A stretch of DNA of 64,000 bases from Tenrec ecaudatus (taxonomy: Eukaryota > Chordata > Mammalia > Afrosoricida > Tenrecidae). The notes beneath the pieces are model-generated. The model was not told the DNA's origin and did not search any database. It saw only the letters and a list, made by a program, of their open reading frames with translations. Positions 53,603-64,000 of the stretch are shown here, piece by piece. Each line of letters opens with the position of its first letter. Position 1 is the stretch's first letter. The stretch is from assembly GCF_050624435.1 (NCBI RefSeq), contig NC_134539.1, positions 44,858,001 through 44,922,000 on the forward strand, given 5' to 3'. The position numbers and the translations under genes were made by a program.

Positions 53603-54110
53603 TTGCTTGTGGCCTCCTCAAGGGGCTTGCCACCTATTAGAATATACACAAACTCACACTTACACAGGCGACATAAACCATAAGGCTGGAACAGTAGGCT
53701 GGGGCTAGGGTGGGAGAAGATTCCAGGATGAAGTCTTGGGCTGGGTTTCGAAGGACAAGTGGAATCTCATCATTTCTGGAATGACATTTTTGTAAAGGAA
53801 GCTGCTTACACAAAGTTCCAAGAAGGTATAGTGCCTCTAGGGGATACAGAGTTTGTGGAATTATTTGAGAAGAGGCTGGATAGGCAGACTGAGCTGTGTG
53901 GCTGAGTTTGGTGGATTCCTTTAGGCAGTGGGGCAGGAGTGACACCAGATTCCTGATTTAGACCTCAGTGCTACTTAATTCACTGCCATCGAGTCGATTC
54001 TGACCCATAACAACCCCATAGGACGGGGCAGAACTGTCTCTGTGGGTTTCTGAGACGGTAACTGTTTATGAAAGTAGAAAGCTTCTTCTGAGGACCGGCT
54101 GTTGGTTTTG

Positions 54111-55526
54111 TTTTTTAATCATTTTATTGGGGGCTCGTACAATTCTTATCACAAGCCATCCATCCATCCATCATCCATCCATTGTGTCAAGCACATTTGT
54201 TACATTTGTTGCCATCATCATTCTCAAAACATTTGCTTTCTCCTTGAGCCCTTGGTATCAGCTCCTCATTTTTACCCCTTCCTCCCTGCTCCCCCCTCCC
54301 TCATGAACCCTTGATATTTTAGAAATTATTATTATTTTACACTGTGCAACATCTCCCTTCACCCTCTTTTCTGTTGTCCGTCTCCCAGGGAGGGGGTGTG
54401 ATCGTTAAGGTTTATTGTGCCAACCTGGCCAATAAACATGTGGGGTTAATTGAAGGGCAGAGAGATAAATGGCTTGGTAAGCCTCGCCTTTCTAGTTCTC
54501 AGGTTTCTTGCTTTGTGATGGTTGGACCAGGGTACAGCTACCTTAGCCAGTTCCCTGCTTCAGCTGGCAAGGCTCACTTCCTGTAAGACATCCCTGAGGA
54601 GAAGCCACATGGACCTACCCCGATGCAGCCTTGGGTGCTGGAGCAGCTGCACGGAGCCCCCTGCCAGTGCTGAGATGCTTACATGTTCACTGATTCAGCT
54701 TTCCTCCTGCAGTCGGCATCATAGTGTGTGTTTTGTGAGACTGAGGAGTACTTTGTAGATCAGTGTCAGACATATGGGCTAATGTTGTACTTATGGGCTT
54801 GGACAGCTCTGGGTTGGGATGCTTTCTTAATGTACACTTACCCTTTATATAAAACTCTCTTATACATATAAAGTTCTATGGATTTGTTTCCCTAGTTTAC
54901 CCAGACTAACACAGGGGATTATATGTAGATCCTTGTAATTGGTTCTGCCTTTCCACCCCGCCTTCCCTCCACCCCCCTGTATTGCTACTCTCACCACTGG
55001 TATTGGGGAGTTCATCCGCCCTGGATTCCCTGTGTTTCCCGTTCCTATCTGTACCAGTGCACATCCTCTGGTCTAGCCGGATTTGTAAGGTAGAATTGGG
55101 ATCATGATAGTTGGGGGAGGGAGGAGGGGAGGAAACACTTAAGAACTAGAGGAAAGTTGTATGTTTCATCGTTGCTACACTGCACCCTGACTGGCTCATC
55201 TCTTCCCTGCTACCCTTCTGTAAGGGAATGTCCAGTTGCCTACAGATGGGCTTTGGGTTCCCACTCTGCACTCCCCTCATTCACAATTATATAATTTTTT
55301 GTTGTTTGATGCCTGATACCTGATCCCATTGACACCTTGTGATCACACAGGCTGGTGTGCTTCTTCCATGTGGGCTTTGTTGCTTCTGAGCTAGATGGCT
55401 GCTTGTTTATATTCAAGCCTTTAAGATCCCAGATCTTTTGATAGCTAGGCACCATCAACTTTCTTCACCTCATTTACTTATGTACCTGCTTTGTCTTCAG
55501 AATCCTTTGGGGAAGGTGAGCCCACA
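54111..55526 (-). mobile_element. L1 3' UTR insertion (older subfamily) within AfroSINE
   Basis: Starts with a T-run and 'atcattttattgggggctcg', ends with 'tttgtcttcagaatcctttg'. It includes 'gctggtgtgcttcttccatg' and 'tttaagatcccagatctttt'. A (CATC)n stretch lies at 54158-54182. It is interrupted by the LTR-like repeat at 54396-54912, and the L1 resumes at 'tatatgtagatccttgtaat'. 10-bp target duplication. Confidence 0.92.
54396..54912 (+). mobile_element. LTR-like interspersed repeat, copy 3, complete (517 bp)
   Basis: Starts 'gtgtgatcgttaaggtttat' and ends 'acccagactaacac', with the 5-bp duplication agggg at 54391-54395 and 54913-54917. Contains 'ctttatataaaactctctta' near the 3' end, a possible TATA/poly(A)-signal-like region. 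Inserted in an L1 that is itself in a SINE. Confidence 0.87.
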
Positions 55527-55604
55527 GTTGGTTTTGAACAGCTAATCTTGTGGTTAGAAGCCCCATGGATTCTCCAATGTTACCAGGAGACCTTGGTTTA
55601 GACC

Positions 55605-55730
55605 AGTGCTTCCTAAAATTCATGTCCCTGTGACATGGGGATGTCATCAAAATACAGATTCTGATTCAATGGCTGGGGTGGGTCTGGGATGCTAAAAGTT
55701 TTCAAGGTGTGGTGATGGATTATATGAAAA
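55605..55730 (-). repeat. MER5-like hAT fragment
   Basis: 'gaccagtgcttcctaaaatt' followed by 'acagattctgattcaatggc' and 'tggggtgggtctgggatgct' resembles MER5-type MITEs. Confidence 0.55.
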
Positions 55731-55734
55731 GACT

Positions 55735-56465
55735 GGGCAGATAAAGGGGAGAGGTTACCACAGGCATGAAAAACATCAAATGTGTGTAAACTCACGTCTG
55801 ATAATAATGGCCAAGAAGATGCTCTCTGTTGAAGCATGAGAAGCATCTCTGTGGTTTTTCCCTAGGACAAGGGTCTCATTCTCTCCTGCTGGCCTGCCCT
55901 CTCCCGGGAGTTTCCCTGGTGGGGAGCCTCCTGCAATGGATCTAAAGCTGCCTTGCATCGTGTACCAGACAGGCCAAGAATCTGGAGCTGAGACCACGTT
56001 CCCCTTCCAGGTCTCTAGCTGGTTACTGGCAATGAGGTCCCTCCATTCCTTTTTATTTTCTAATGGGGTTTTAGTTTACTTTTCTCCTTTTGATATCTAT
56101 GATCAGGTGCGGGAGAGGTGTGCAGTCCTTTATTTCATTGTTTCTATCGGACCCCCCCCACTCTTAGCAGACCCTCCCTGTTGGCCCCCATGAGTGTCTC
56201 TGCTTATTCCTCCAAGTTGGACACAGTCCATCTTCAAGTTGCTGTTTGGAGGGAAGGAGATCTGCTTCCCGCTGCGATCGGACTATGGGATGTTGACTTG
56301 GCTGCAGGTGCTGTGGGAGCTGACCTTGGCTACTGATGCACGGCTCCATGAATCCACTGTATTTAAGAGCTTTAGATGCAGCATGCCATTGGATGTTTAT
56401 ATTTTTTGGAATAGTTGTATTTCTTACAATGAATAAAAGTGGGTTGAAAAAATGCAGAAAGATGT
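55735..56465. other. Unassigned stretch
   Basis: No gene or repeat family recognised. Confidence 0.35.
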
Positions 56466-56469
56466 GGCT

Positions 56470-56471
<2 letters not shown>

Positions 56472-56510
<39 letters not shown>
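56472..56510. repeat. (CA)n microsatellite
   Basis: About 19 uninterrupted AC units. Confidence 0.97.
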
Positions 56511-56513
<3 letters not shown>

Positions 56514-56697
56514 ACAGAAGGAAAGAAACGGAAAAAGGAAGAATAGCATCAAACATGACACTGGGGAAGGGGGTTCCCTTGGAGGCTCGCCTTAGAAAAG
56601 GAGGCTGTTGCTTTCCAGTCAGGTTTTGGAAGGTGACCCCTTCAGTGCGGGGTTATGCCATCCCCTGTACCGCTTCCACCCAGAACAGAATAAAGAC

Positions 56698-56842
56698 AGG
56701 AGCCTTGGGGGAGCACTCGACTGGGACCCACAAGGCCGTGGCTCAACCTTCACAGCTGCTCTGAAAGGGAACGACGAGGCTGGCTGCTCCCATACGAATC
56801 CACATTCTCAGATGGGGTCGCTTTGAGTAGGAATCCACCTAA
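56698..56842 (+). repeat. AfroSINE
   Basis: 'aggagccttgggggagcact' head and 'cgacgaggctggctgctccc' body. Tail 'gatggggtcgctttgagtag'. Confidence 0.82.
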
Positions 56843-57110
56843 TGGGACATCTCCTCAGATGGCCATCCCAGCATCTGACATGAAGCTGTGCTTCCGGGAT
56901 CACCACAAGCTACGGACAGTCCAGCAGAAACGGTGCCTCCTGTCTGTGCCATGCTATGAGAGCATGCCCCCCAGCACGGGCCCTACAAGGGGACCAGCCT
57001 GGGCGGTGGTTTGCTGTTACTATTTGTGAACTCTTCATTCTTGTCATCTGCTAGTAGAAGGGAGAGTTGCCAGACGTTTGGGGGGTGGGGGCAGTGGGTG
57101 GGGGCGGTTT

Positions 57111-57139
57111 TGTGTGTGTGTGTGTGCGCGCGTGTGTGT
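57111..57139. repeat. (TG)n microsatellite
   Basis: TG units with a central CGCGCG interruption at 57127-57132, preceded by a G-rich stretch. Confidence 0.93.
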
Positions 57140-57144
57140 CGGGG

Positions 57145-57490
57145 TGGAAATCGTGGGAACATTTACATTTGAGAAAATTCCATTCATTGATTTAATTATT
57201 TCTGGGAACTCAGGAAAGACCACCATGCTCCTTTAGCCATGAGAACCCTGGAAGCCCCGGAAGGAGCAGCCTGTGAGCAATCGTGCACTGCGTGGCTGAG
57301 TATCCCCTCTGTATTTCATGGGTTCGAGACGCTCAATAGCGCTATACTGGCAGCATACGGTGCAATTAACCCAGGGTGCAAAGAATTAGAACCGGAGGGG
57401 CCACGGTAAATCTTGCCGTCGTCGCCTTGCCATACTTACCCTAACGCGTCTGTTCCCAGCTTTTCTTTTCCCTTACCCAAGTCTCAACTC
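57145..57490. other. Unassigned flank left of the RPS27 retrocopy
   Basis: No gene or repeat recognised. The insertion site of the retrocopy lies at its right edge. Confidence 0.4.
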
Positions 57491-57493
57491 TAC

Positions 57494-58690
<1,197 letters not shown>

Positions 58691-58694
58691 TATA

Positions 58695-58868
58695 CAGTTG
58701 AACTTTGACCTCAGTGTCTGTGGGTAACTGGTCCCGGGACCCCAAAGGTACCAGTCTGGGAAGGCTTAAGTCCCCTCTATAAAATGGTTCAATGTTTGCA
58801 TACGGCTATACACACTCCTGCATAGTTTAAACTATCCCTAGATTACTGATAGTACTTAAAATATTTTC
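58695..58868 (-). repeat. Tigger-like DNA transposon relic
   Basis: 'cagttgaactttgacctcag', 'ggtaactggtcccgggaccc' and 'taaaatggttcaatgtttgc' resemble a common pogo/Tigger-type MITE ('acagtcggccctc ... ggttccaggacccc ... aaaatggcgtagtatttgc'). Assignment tentative. Confidence 0.5.
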
Positions 58869-58869
58869 T

Positions 58870-59310
58870 ACTTCCTCAGCAAGTACTTCAAGTCCTTCAC
58901 TTTTAGCCAGAAAGGTTGTGTCATTTTTTTCAGTCCAACTAATATTGCTTATTATTTATTGTTAATTCTTTTTTCTTTCTGGTTTCTTTTTTTTAAAAGC
59001 ATTTTATTAGGGGCTCATACAACTCTTACCACGATCCATACATATACATACATCAATGTGTAAAGCACATCTGTACATTCTTTGCCCCAATCATTCTCAA
59101 AGCATTTGCTCTCCACTGAAGCCCTCTGCATCAGGTCCTCTTTTTGGTCGTGTCAGTTTTATATCACAGTGTGTTCCCGAGTCTTCCTCCAACCCCGATG
59201 CTGGGTTCTCCTTCCCAAAGCAGGAGCACAAGGAAATGTTCTGGAATTCCCATTCTTAATATTATCCATGATTTGCTCTGTTCCACACAATTGAATGCCT
59301 TATTGATAAA
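58870..59310 (-). mobile_element. RTE, inverted 5' part of one insertion
   Basis: The minus-strand sense order is: 'gattaag'-like region, 'gggaattccagaacatttcc', 'ggttggaggaagactcggga', then, after an L1 insertion, 'gacacaacctttctggctaa' and 'gacttgaagtacttgctgag'. The remembered RTE consensus continues next with 'gatcaaagaccacag', exactly where the plus-strand part begins. Confidence 0.82.
58985..59147 (-). mobile_element. Young L1 3' end inserted in RTE
   Basis: T-rich start and 'cattttattaggggctcata', through 'ctctgcatcaggtcctcttt'. Splits the inverted RTE part. Confidence 0.9.
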
Positions 59311-60270
59311 GATTAAAGACTACATACACCCTTCAGTGCAGATTATATCTTAACATAAAAACAACAACAGCAAATTTCCACAAAAACTTCACACAGTGGG
59401 ATCAATAAGCAACTCATGATACATGAAGATTGACGTTATCAAGGATTTCATTTTACTGGAATCCACCATCAACATTCATAGACAGGACACGTAGTCAGAA
59501 AAACAAATGATGTCTTCTTGTACAGGCTAAATCTTCACTTTGAAGTGCTAAAAAGACCTCTTTAAAATGTTAAAAGTAAATCCAAGGACTAAGATGCCCT
59601 TGACTCAAGCCATGATCTTTTCAATTGCCTCTTATGCAAGAGAAAGCTGGACAATGGATAAAGATGAAGGAGGAAATGGTGCTTTTGAGTTGTGGTGTGG
59701 GGGAAGAATTTTGCTCCTACTCCGAATGGCTGGAAGAATAGACAAACCTGTCTTGGAAGAAATATAACCAGAATTATGTAGAGACCCTGTGTCTGTACTT
59801 TGGATATGTTATCAGGAGGGACCAGTCTCTGCATCTGGGCTTAAAAACAAAATCATTTTATTGGGGGCTCTTGCAGCTCTTATAACAATCCATACATCAA
59901 TTGTATCAAATACGTTTGTACATAGGTTGCCATCATCATTTTTAAAACATTTTCTTTCAATTTGAGCCCTTGGTAAGAACTCGTCTTTCCCTCCCCCCCT
60001 CCCATCCTCGTGACCCCATTTGATAAATGATAAGTTATTATTATTTTCATATCTTATGACCGCTGTCTTCCTTCGCCCACAGTTCTGTTGTTCGTCCCCC
60101 TGGGGGGGACATCATTCTCGGTAAAGCGGAGTCAGTCACAGGAGGAAGACCCGCGGGAGCTGGATTGGCACAGTGGCTTCAACAGCTCTGCCTTAGTGTG
60201 GGACTGGGCAGGATTTCATTCTCTCATGCCCCAGGGCACTGTGAGTTAGAACTGATTGGACCTCACCTAG
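59311..60270 (+). mobile_element. RTE, 3' part, plus strand
   Basis: 'attaaagactacatacaccc', 'gattatatcttaacataaaa', 'gaaagctggacaatggataa', 'gaagaaatataaccagaatt' and 'gaccagtctctgcatctggg' run in consensus order. After an L1 insertion, the tail 'ggattggcacagtggcttca' and 'actgtgagttagaactgatt' complete it. Confidence 0.87.
59840..60112 (-). mobile_element. L1 3' end (older subfamily) inserted in RTE
   Basis: 'aatcattttattgggggctc', 'cataggttgccatcatcatt', 'caatttgagcccttggtaag' and a G-rich end at 60100-60110. The target duplication is not clear. Confidence 0.88.
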
Positions 60271-60274
60271 ACCA

Positions 60275-60760
60275 CACCTGCGGAGAACACAGTCATTACC
60301 CAACAGGTTCATGATCAAGCCTCAGAGGCCTTCAGATCTCTCAGGTATGGAGTCAAATCAGTTTGCTAATCAGGTCATATTGATTAAAACGTTTTTTTGT
60401 TTTCTTTTTTTAAAAGAGAAGATTAAAATAGAAAGTCGTCATATTCTCTACCTGCTTTATCTGACGAAATAGTTATTTTACAACAGCAGGACGATCTTTA
60501 AAGCACATGGACATCTGCATCAGTTCTTCAAGAAAGGACAAAAGACAAAACTAAATTTTCGTCCATCCATTAAATAACATTTTATTAGTGGTGAGGAGTG
60601 CGGTCAAAAGGTTTGAATCCACCAAGAGGCATCTCTCACGAAAAGTGCAGCATGTTAGGCCAGCAACAGCAGCCTCTGACAATTCAGCAGTGGTCGAGCT
60701 CCGTCTTTACTGATATTGGTCACCTGGCTACAGCACCTGAACGAGGTGTCAACACCTGAG
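60275..60760. other. Unassigned stretch
   Basis: A possible AfroSINE body fragment occurs at 60600-60660 ('gtttgaatccaccaagaggc'). The rest is unassigned. Confidence 0.4.
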
Positions 60761-60764
60761 ACCC

Positions 60765-60860
60765 GAACACACCGACCTTTGCGATGTGACCACGGCTTCC
60801 ATGGGTGTTTGGAGTTCATTGTGGACCCAAGTAAAGGGAAATCCTCGACCACTCGAGCTT
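60765..60860 (-). mobile_element. Short RTE fragment
   Basis: 'ggcttccatgggtgtttgga' and 'cattgtggacccaagtaaag' match the reversed RTE region also seen at 43360 and 59455. Confidence 0.7.
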
Positions 60861-60864
60861 GTTT

Positions 60865-61690
60865 CCATTCCTCACGAGTTGCTTATTGATCTAGCTAGGA
60901 GGATATTTTTTTGGCTTTTTGGTTTTTAGGTTGAACTGTCGTTCAGGCACACACGCACATGGAGACCCGGAGACTCAGACACTGCTTACGTCGTGTCTTG
61001 GAAACAGATTCCCCCAGCCAGAGGAACGTTGTGGCCACTTTTTATTTTCTCTTTGTTTGTCTGAATTTTTCAGATTTTCTACTTGAACACTTGGTATTTA
61101 TGTAACTTTGAAAATAAAATTTAAAAGCAGTCTTTTTTTTAGATAGAAAAAAAAAGAAGAAGGAAGATGCAAGGTTGACTTTTGCATGGGAGCAGAGGAA
61201 TTCTGGAGAGAAATTTAAATTTAACCCTGTCTACGTCTATGTGGACAAGGTGGATTCTTCTCCAAGACCCTCCGGGGGTTGAGGTCGGGCTCAAAGGCAA
61301 TCCCCTCCCCTTTTGTCCCAAGTGCCTTTTCCTCATCCGGTCTGTACGTTTCTCTGTCCTCCAGGGAGCCTCTTCAGCTTGTCCTATTGCCCATCAAAGC
61401 GCAAATCATACATTGTGTGGGATTTTCCCAGCCTTAGACCTGATTCTTTTAAATTTCTTGATCAGTCTCTTTCTTGCATTGGGGATATACTTATGATATT
61501 CTTGTTGATTTCATTAAGTTCTAACACCTAAGAGCTTCAGGTACAGTCATCAGCACTGGAGAAATGTTCTCGATGCCCCTGGAAGCTTTATATCTCTGCT
61601 TCTCCACATCGCACCAAACCACAATGAAGGAAACTGCCAGAGTCAATTGTGATGGGGTGGAGCTGCCTGCCCGGTGGGCTTCCCAGACCG
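60865..61690. other. Unassigned stretch
   Basis: 61070-61125 ('gaaaataaaatttaaaagca' before a T-run) looks like an mRNA or L1 3' tail but has no identified source. No gene recognised. Confidence 0.4.
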
Positions 61691-61699
61691 TGGTGCATG

Positions 61700-61888
61700 C
61701 GGCGTGCTATTGAGCCTAGTCTGACTCCCAGTGACCTTAGAGGACAGGCGACAGGATGGTTTCTAAGACTGTAACTGTTCATGGGAGTAGAAAGCCTCCT
61801 CTTGCTCTAGCAGAGCAGCTGCTGGCTTCAAACTGTCGACCTTGCAGCCAGCAGCCCAGTGCATAACCCACAATGCTACCAAGGCTCG
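61700..61888 (-). repeat. AfroSINE, first of the right-end cluster
   Basis: 'gtaactgttcatgggagtag' and 'gcttcaaactgtcgaccttg'; reversed head 'caatgctaccaaggctcg'. Confidence 0.88.
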
Positions 61889-61907
61889 CTCTATTCACGT
61901 GAAAAAA

Positions 61908-62070
61908 ATCCTCGCTTCCATCTAGTCATTTTCAACTCATGGTGACCCTCTAGGACAGAGTAGAACTGTCCCTGTGGGTGTCCAAGCCTCATCTTTCTCC
62001 TGCCCTGTATTATACAAGGCTCGTTAAGGTTTTGGTATCGAGTATTTAACCACTGCATCACCAGGGGTTC
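61908..62070 (-). repeat. AfroSINE, second in cluster
   Basis: 'ctctaggacagagtagaact' and reversed head 'actgcatcaccaggggttc'. The 'gggagtagaaagcc' part is deleted. Confidence 0.87.
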
Positions 62071-62086
62071 TTGTTAGACTCTCAAA

Positions 62087-62244
62087 TCCCAAACCAAACT
62101 CATTGCCATTGAGAGGATGCCGACTCATCGCGACCCTATAGGACAGTACAGAACTGCCCCCTGTGAGCTTCTGAGAATGTAACTTTCTCCTGCGAAGCTC
62201 CTGGCAGTCTGGAACTGCTGACCTTGTGGTTAGCAGCCCAACTA
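62087..62244 (-). repeat. AfroSINE, third in cluster, head truncated
   Basis: Tail 'cccaaaccaaactcattgcc', body 'agtacagaactgccccctgt', ending at 'ttagcagcccaact'. Confidence 0.88.
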
Positions 62245-62337
62245 GGTATAAGATAAACGTTTGTTAAAACACGCAATGGATGACACAGGGTCTTATCTAG
62301 GAGAAAGCGTTCCTGAAAAACAATACTCACAAATAAA

Positions 62338-62490
62338 CAGGCTATGCATTGGGCTACTAACCCCAAGGTTAGCAGTTTGAAACCACTAGCCTCTGTGAGG
62401 GAAACTAGAAGAGACAGTCATGCTGTCTTCGCAGTTTTGTCCTGTATGGTCTCTGTGAGTTTGAATGGACTCATGGCTGTGAGTTTGAAT
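62338..62490 (+). repeat. AfroSINE, fourth in cluster, opposite strand
   Basis: 'gggctactaaccccaaggtt', 'gcagtttgaaaccactagcc' and tail 'tggactcatggctgtgagtt'. A (CCT)n-(T)n run follows at 62494-62522. Confidence 0.83.
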
Positions 62491-62559
62491 TCTTCCTCCT
62501 CCTCCTCCTCTTCTTTTTTTTTAAAACAAGATATGACAGCAACATCCAAGAATCTAATT

Positions 62560-62775
62560 GAATAACTCCTTCTGTACCAGAGTCTGCAGTAGGTATGGAA
62601 TTTTCTTAAATCTTTTCCATAACCCCATGAAAGAAGTACTGTTAGCCCCAATTTACTGATGAGGAAAGCAAGGCTGAAATTTGCCCAGGGGAATCGGGGT
62701 GGGTGGGGGGTGGACAGACAGGATGTTAACTTATACCTGACTCAACCCCTGATCTTTCCACAAGTCAGGAGAGGC
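62560..62775 (-). repeat. MIR fragment with G-rich insertion
   Basis: 'ccccaatttactgatgagga' and 'aagcaaggctgaaatttgcc' are the reversed MIR core. 'actcaacccctgatctttcc' continues it after a 'gggtgggtggggggtgg' stretch. Confidence 0.75.
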
Positions 62776-62779
62776 GCCA

Positions 62780-63190
62780 AATGAATGACTCAGGAAACGG
62801 GGCCAAAGGTTTCGGTCTTCTGAGGTGAGTGCTCTTTCAGGCCAGGTGGCTAATGAAATGTTACCCATTTGATTTGTTATCTTCTATGGATCTTCTGTGC
62901 CGGACTCCACATGGTGCTAAGCTGGTAAAGCGCATCGCCACCCGCCCCGACCCCCAGCCCCATCTCTTTTTTCTCTAGTAACAGAACATTGACACCTGTC
63001 TGCCCGAGTAAGTGTTTAAGTTCCCCTCCTTGGCTCAGCTGCTTCTGCTGTGCCTGACCAAGACAACCCGTCCTCTGGACAATATCAAACACACCAGGCT
63101 GCTTTCCTCCTGGGCAGCATGGAGAAATGATTAGTTTCTCATCCCTGACCTTTCCTGGGCACGTCTGCTGGCCTTTGCCAGGTTCTGTGT
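62780..63190. other. Unassigned stretch
   Basis: No gene or repeat recognised. Confidence 0.35.
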
Positions 63191-63194
63191 GATA

Positions 63195-63400
63195 TCAACC
63201 GCTGTCGAGATGATTCTGGCTCATGACAGCCCCACATGCATTGGGGCACAACTGTGCTCCATACAGTTTCCAAGTGGCTGCCTTTATTTGCAAGTAGATC
63301 ACCAGGTCTTTCTTTTGAGGTACTTCCGGATGGGCTTGACCCTTCAACCTTTCTGTTAGCAGCAGAGCACGTTAACTCTTTGAATCACGCAAGCACTCAG
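63195..63400 (-). repeat. AfroSINE, 'gtagatcaccagg' subtype
   Basis: 'cacaactgtgctccatacag' and 'tgcaagtagatcaccaggtc' define the subtype. Reversed head near 63370-63400. Confidence 0.87.
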
Positions 63401-63412
63401 ATTATGTGTTCA

Positions 63413-63594
63413 ACCCTAAACCCACTGCCGTTGAGTTGGTTCAGACACCCAGTGGCCTCATAGAGGATGTCGGAGGCTGTAAACCTTACAGGACCAGACA
63501 GCCTCCTCTTCCTCTCCCAGAAGAGCTGGTGGATGTGAACCGCTGACCTTGAGGCTAACAGTCCAACACCTCCCAGAGCGCCACCAAAGGTCCT
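63413..63594 (-). repeat. AfroSINE, sixth in cluster
   Basis: 'aaacccactgccgttgagtt', 'gatgtgaaccgctgaccttg', reversed head 'gcgccaccaaaggtcc'. Confidence 0.88.
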
Positions 63595-63611
63595 TAGGTT
63601 ATATAGTTAAA

Positions 63612-63825
63612 AAAAATCCCAAACTAACCAAAGTCCCTGCCATGAAGTCAATTGTGACTCCTAGCAACACTATAGGACAGAGCAGAACTGCCCCTTTCTG
63701 AGATCTTCTTCAGTCTTTAGGGGAAGAGACAGCTCCATCTTTCTCCTGTGGGGCAGCTGGTAGATTTGACTCACTGATCTTGTGCTTAGCTGCTCAGTGT
63801 GGCCTGCGCACCACGCAGACTCCTG
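63612..63825 (-). repeat. AfroSINE, seventh in cluster
   Basis: Tail 'cccaaactaaccaaagtccc', body 'aggacagagcagaactgccc', reversed head 'tgcgcaccacgcagactcc'. Confidence 0.87.
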
Positions 63826-63829
63826 AAGT

Positions 63830-64000
63830 TATGCGCTAGAATTGTCCATTCAAGAGCACAGGAGCCAGCCCAGAGAGCAAATGCATGGAAAGAAAAGTTA
63901 ACAGAACCCAGCACAGTACTAATCTACTTAAAAGTACTTAATGGCATCAACAACAATGGTTGGTTTCAACACTTGATGGCCTGTTGAATTTTTGACAGTT
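63830..64000. other. Unassigned end of window
   Basis: No gene or repeat recognised; an open frame of 62 codons here has no domain. Confidence 0.35.

Larger units (their letters stand above)
53980..55605 (-). repeat. AfroSINE split by an L1 insertion
   Basis: Left part 53980-54110 ('ccatcgagtcgattctgacc' to 'ccggctgttggttttg'). Right part from 55527 ('ggttttgaacagctaatctt', 'tgtggttagaagcccc'). The decamer gttggttttg (54101-54110 and 55527-55536) is duplicated, and the SINE reads through once it is removed. Confidence 0.9.

Noticed and set aside
54396..54912. DNA transposon with GTGT/ACAC ends
   Set aside because: Complementarity is only four bases, and copy 1 lacks the GTGT start; the 5-bp duplications fit an LTR-type element better.

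Overview
This window is nuclear DNA from a placental mammal. It is almost certainly an afrotherian and most probably a tenrec. Three observations support this. (1) About 45 tRNA-headed SINE copies share a body that includes 'gactcatagtgaccctat' and 'gggagtagaaagcc'; this is the AfroSINE family, restricted to Afrotheria. (2) Many fragments belong to an RTE-clade LINE of the RTE1 type found in elephant and tenrec. (3) Three hAT elements carry the ends, 8-bp target duplications and internal sequence of SPIN transposons, which entered a few tetrapod lineages by horizontal transfer; among afrotherians tenrec is the host I know of. The family assignments come from memory of consensus sequences, since no database search was possible.

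I found no convincing native protein-coding gene, RNA gene or CpG-island promoter, so the window looks intergenic or deeply intronic. The only recognisable protein sequences are two ribosomal-protein retrocopies. RPS27 (57494-57875, minus strand) is recent, with an intact ORF, an A-tail and a 16-bp target site duplication. RPS15A (about 40500-40895, plus strand) is old and broken. A fragment of RTE reverse transcriptase is also readable at 23.2-24.7 kb.

Layout: 0-6.9 kb holds old L1, SINE and RTE 3' ends. A 25-copy, 31-bp minisatellite lies at 6.95-7.72 kb. From 7.7 to 16 kb sequence is mostly unassigned with scattered SINE/RTE/L1M pieces. A 441-bp SPIN element lies at 16.3 kb. From 17 to 25.5 kb there are SINEs, MIRs, an LTR-like element and the longest RTE copy. 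From 25.9 to 30.2 kb is L1-rich. From 30 to 37.7 kb SINEs, MIRs and RTE fragments mix and end in a second SPIN. From 41 to 46.5 kb is a dense nest of RTE, LTR-like, SPIN and SINE copies. From 47.6 to 52 kb a 390-bp segment occurs twice. From 52 to 55.6 kb there are stacked L1 insertions, including a three-level nest. RPS27 lies at 57.5 kb, an RTE insertion with an inverted 5' part at 58.9-60.3 kb, and a SINE cluster at 61.7-63.8 kb.

The elements interact as mobile DNA usually does. L1 machinery probably made the two retrocopies. AfroSINE and RTE end in a similar 3' motif, which suggests that RTE mobilised the SINE. Nested insertions give relative ages: MIR/L2 and old L1M first, then RTE and AfroSINE, then the youngest L1 3' ends. 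I found no new defence, metabolic or regulatory system. The most notable points are the SPIN copies, two L1 insertions with tandem 3' ends inside one pair of target duplications, a roughly 515-bp LTR-like family with 5-bp duplications, the intact RPS27 retrocopy, and the minisatellite.
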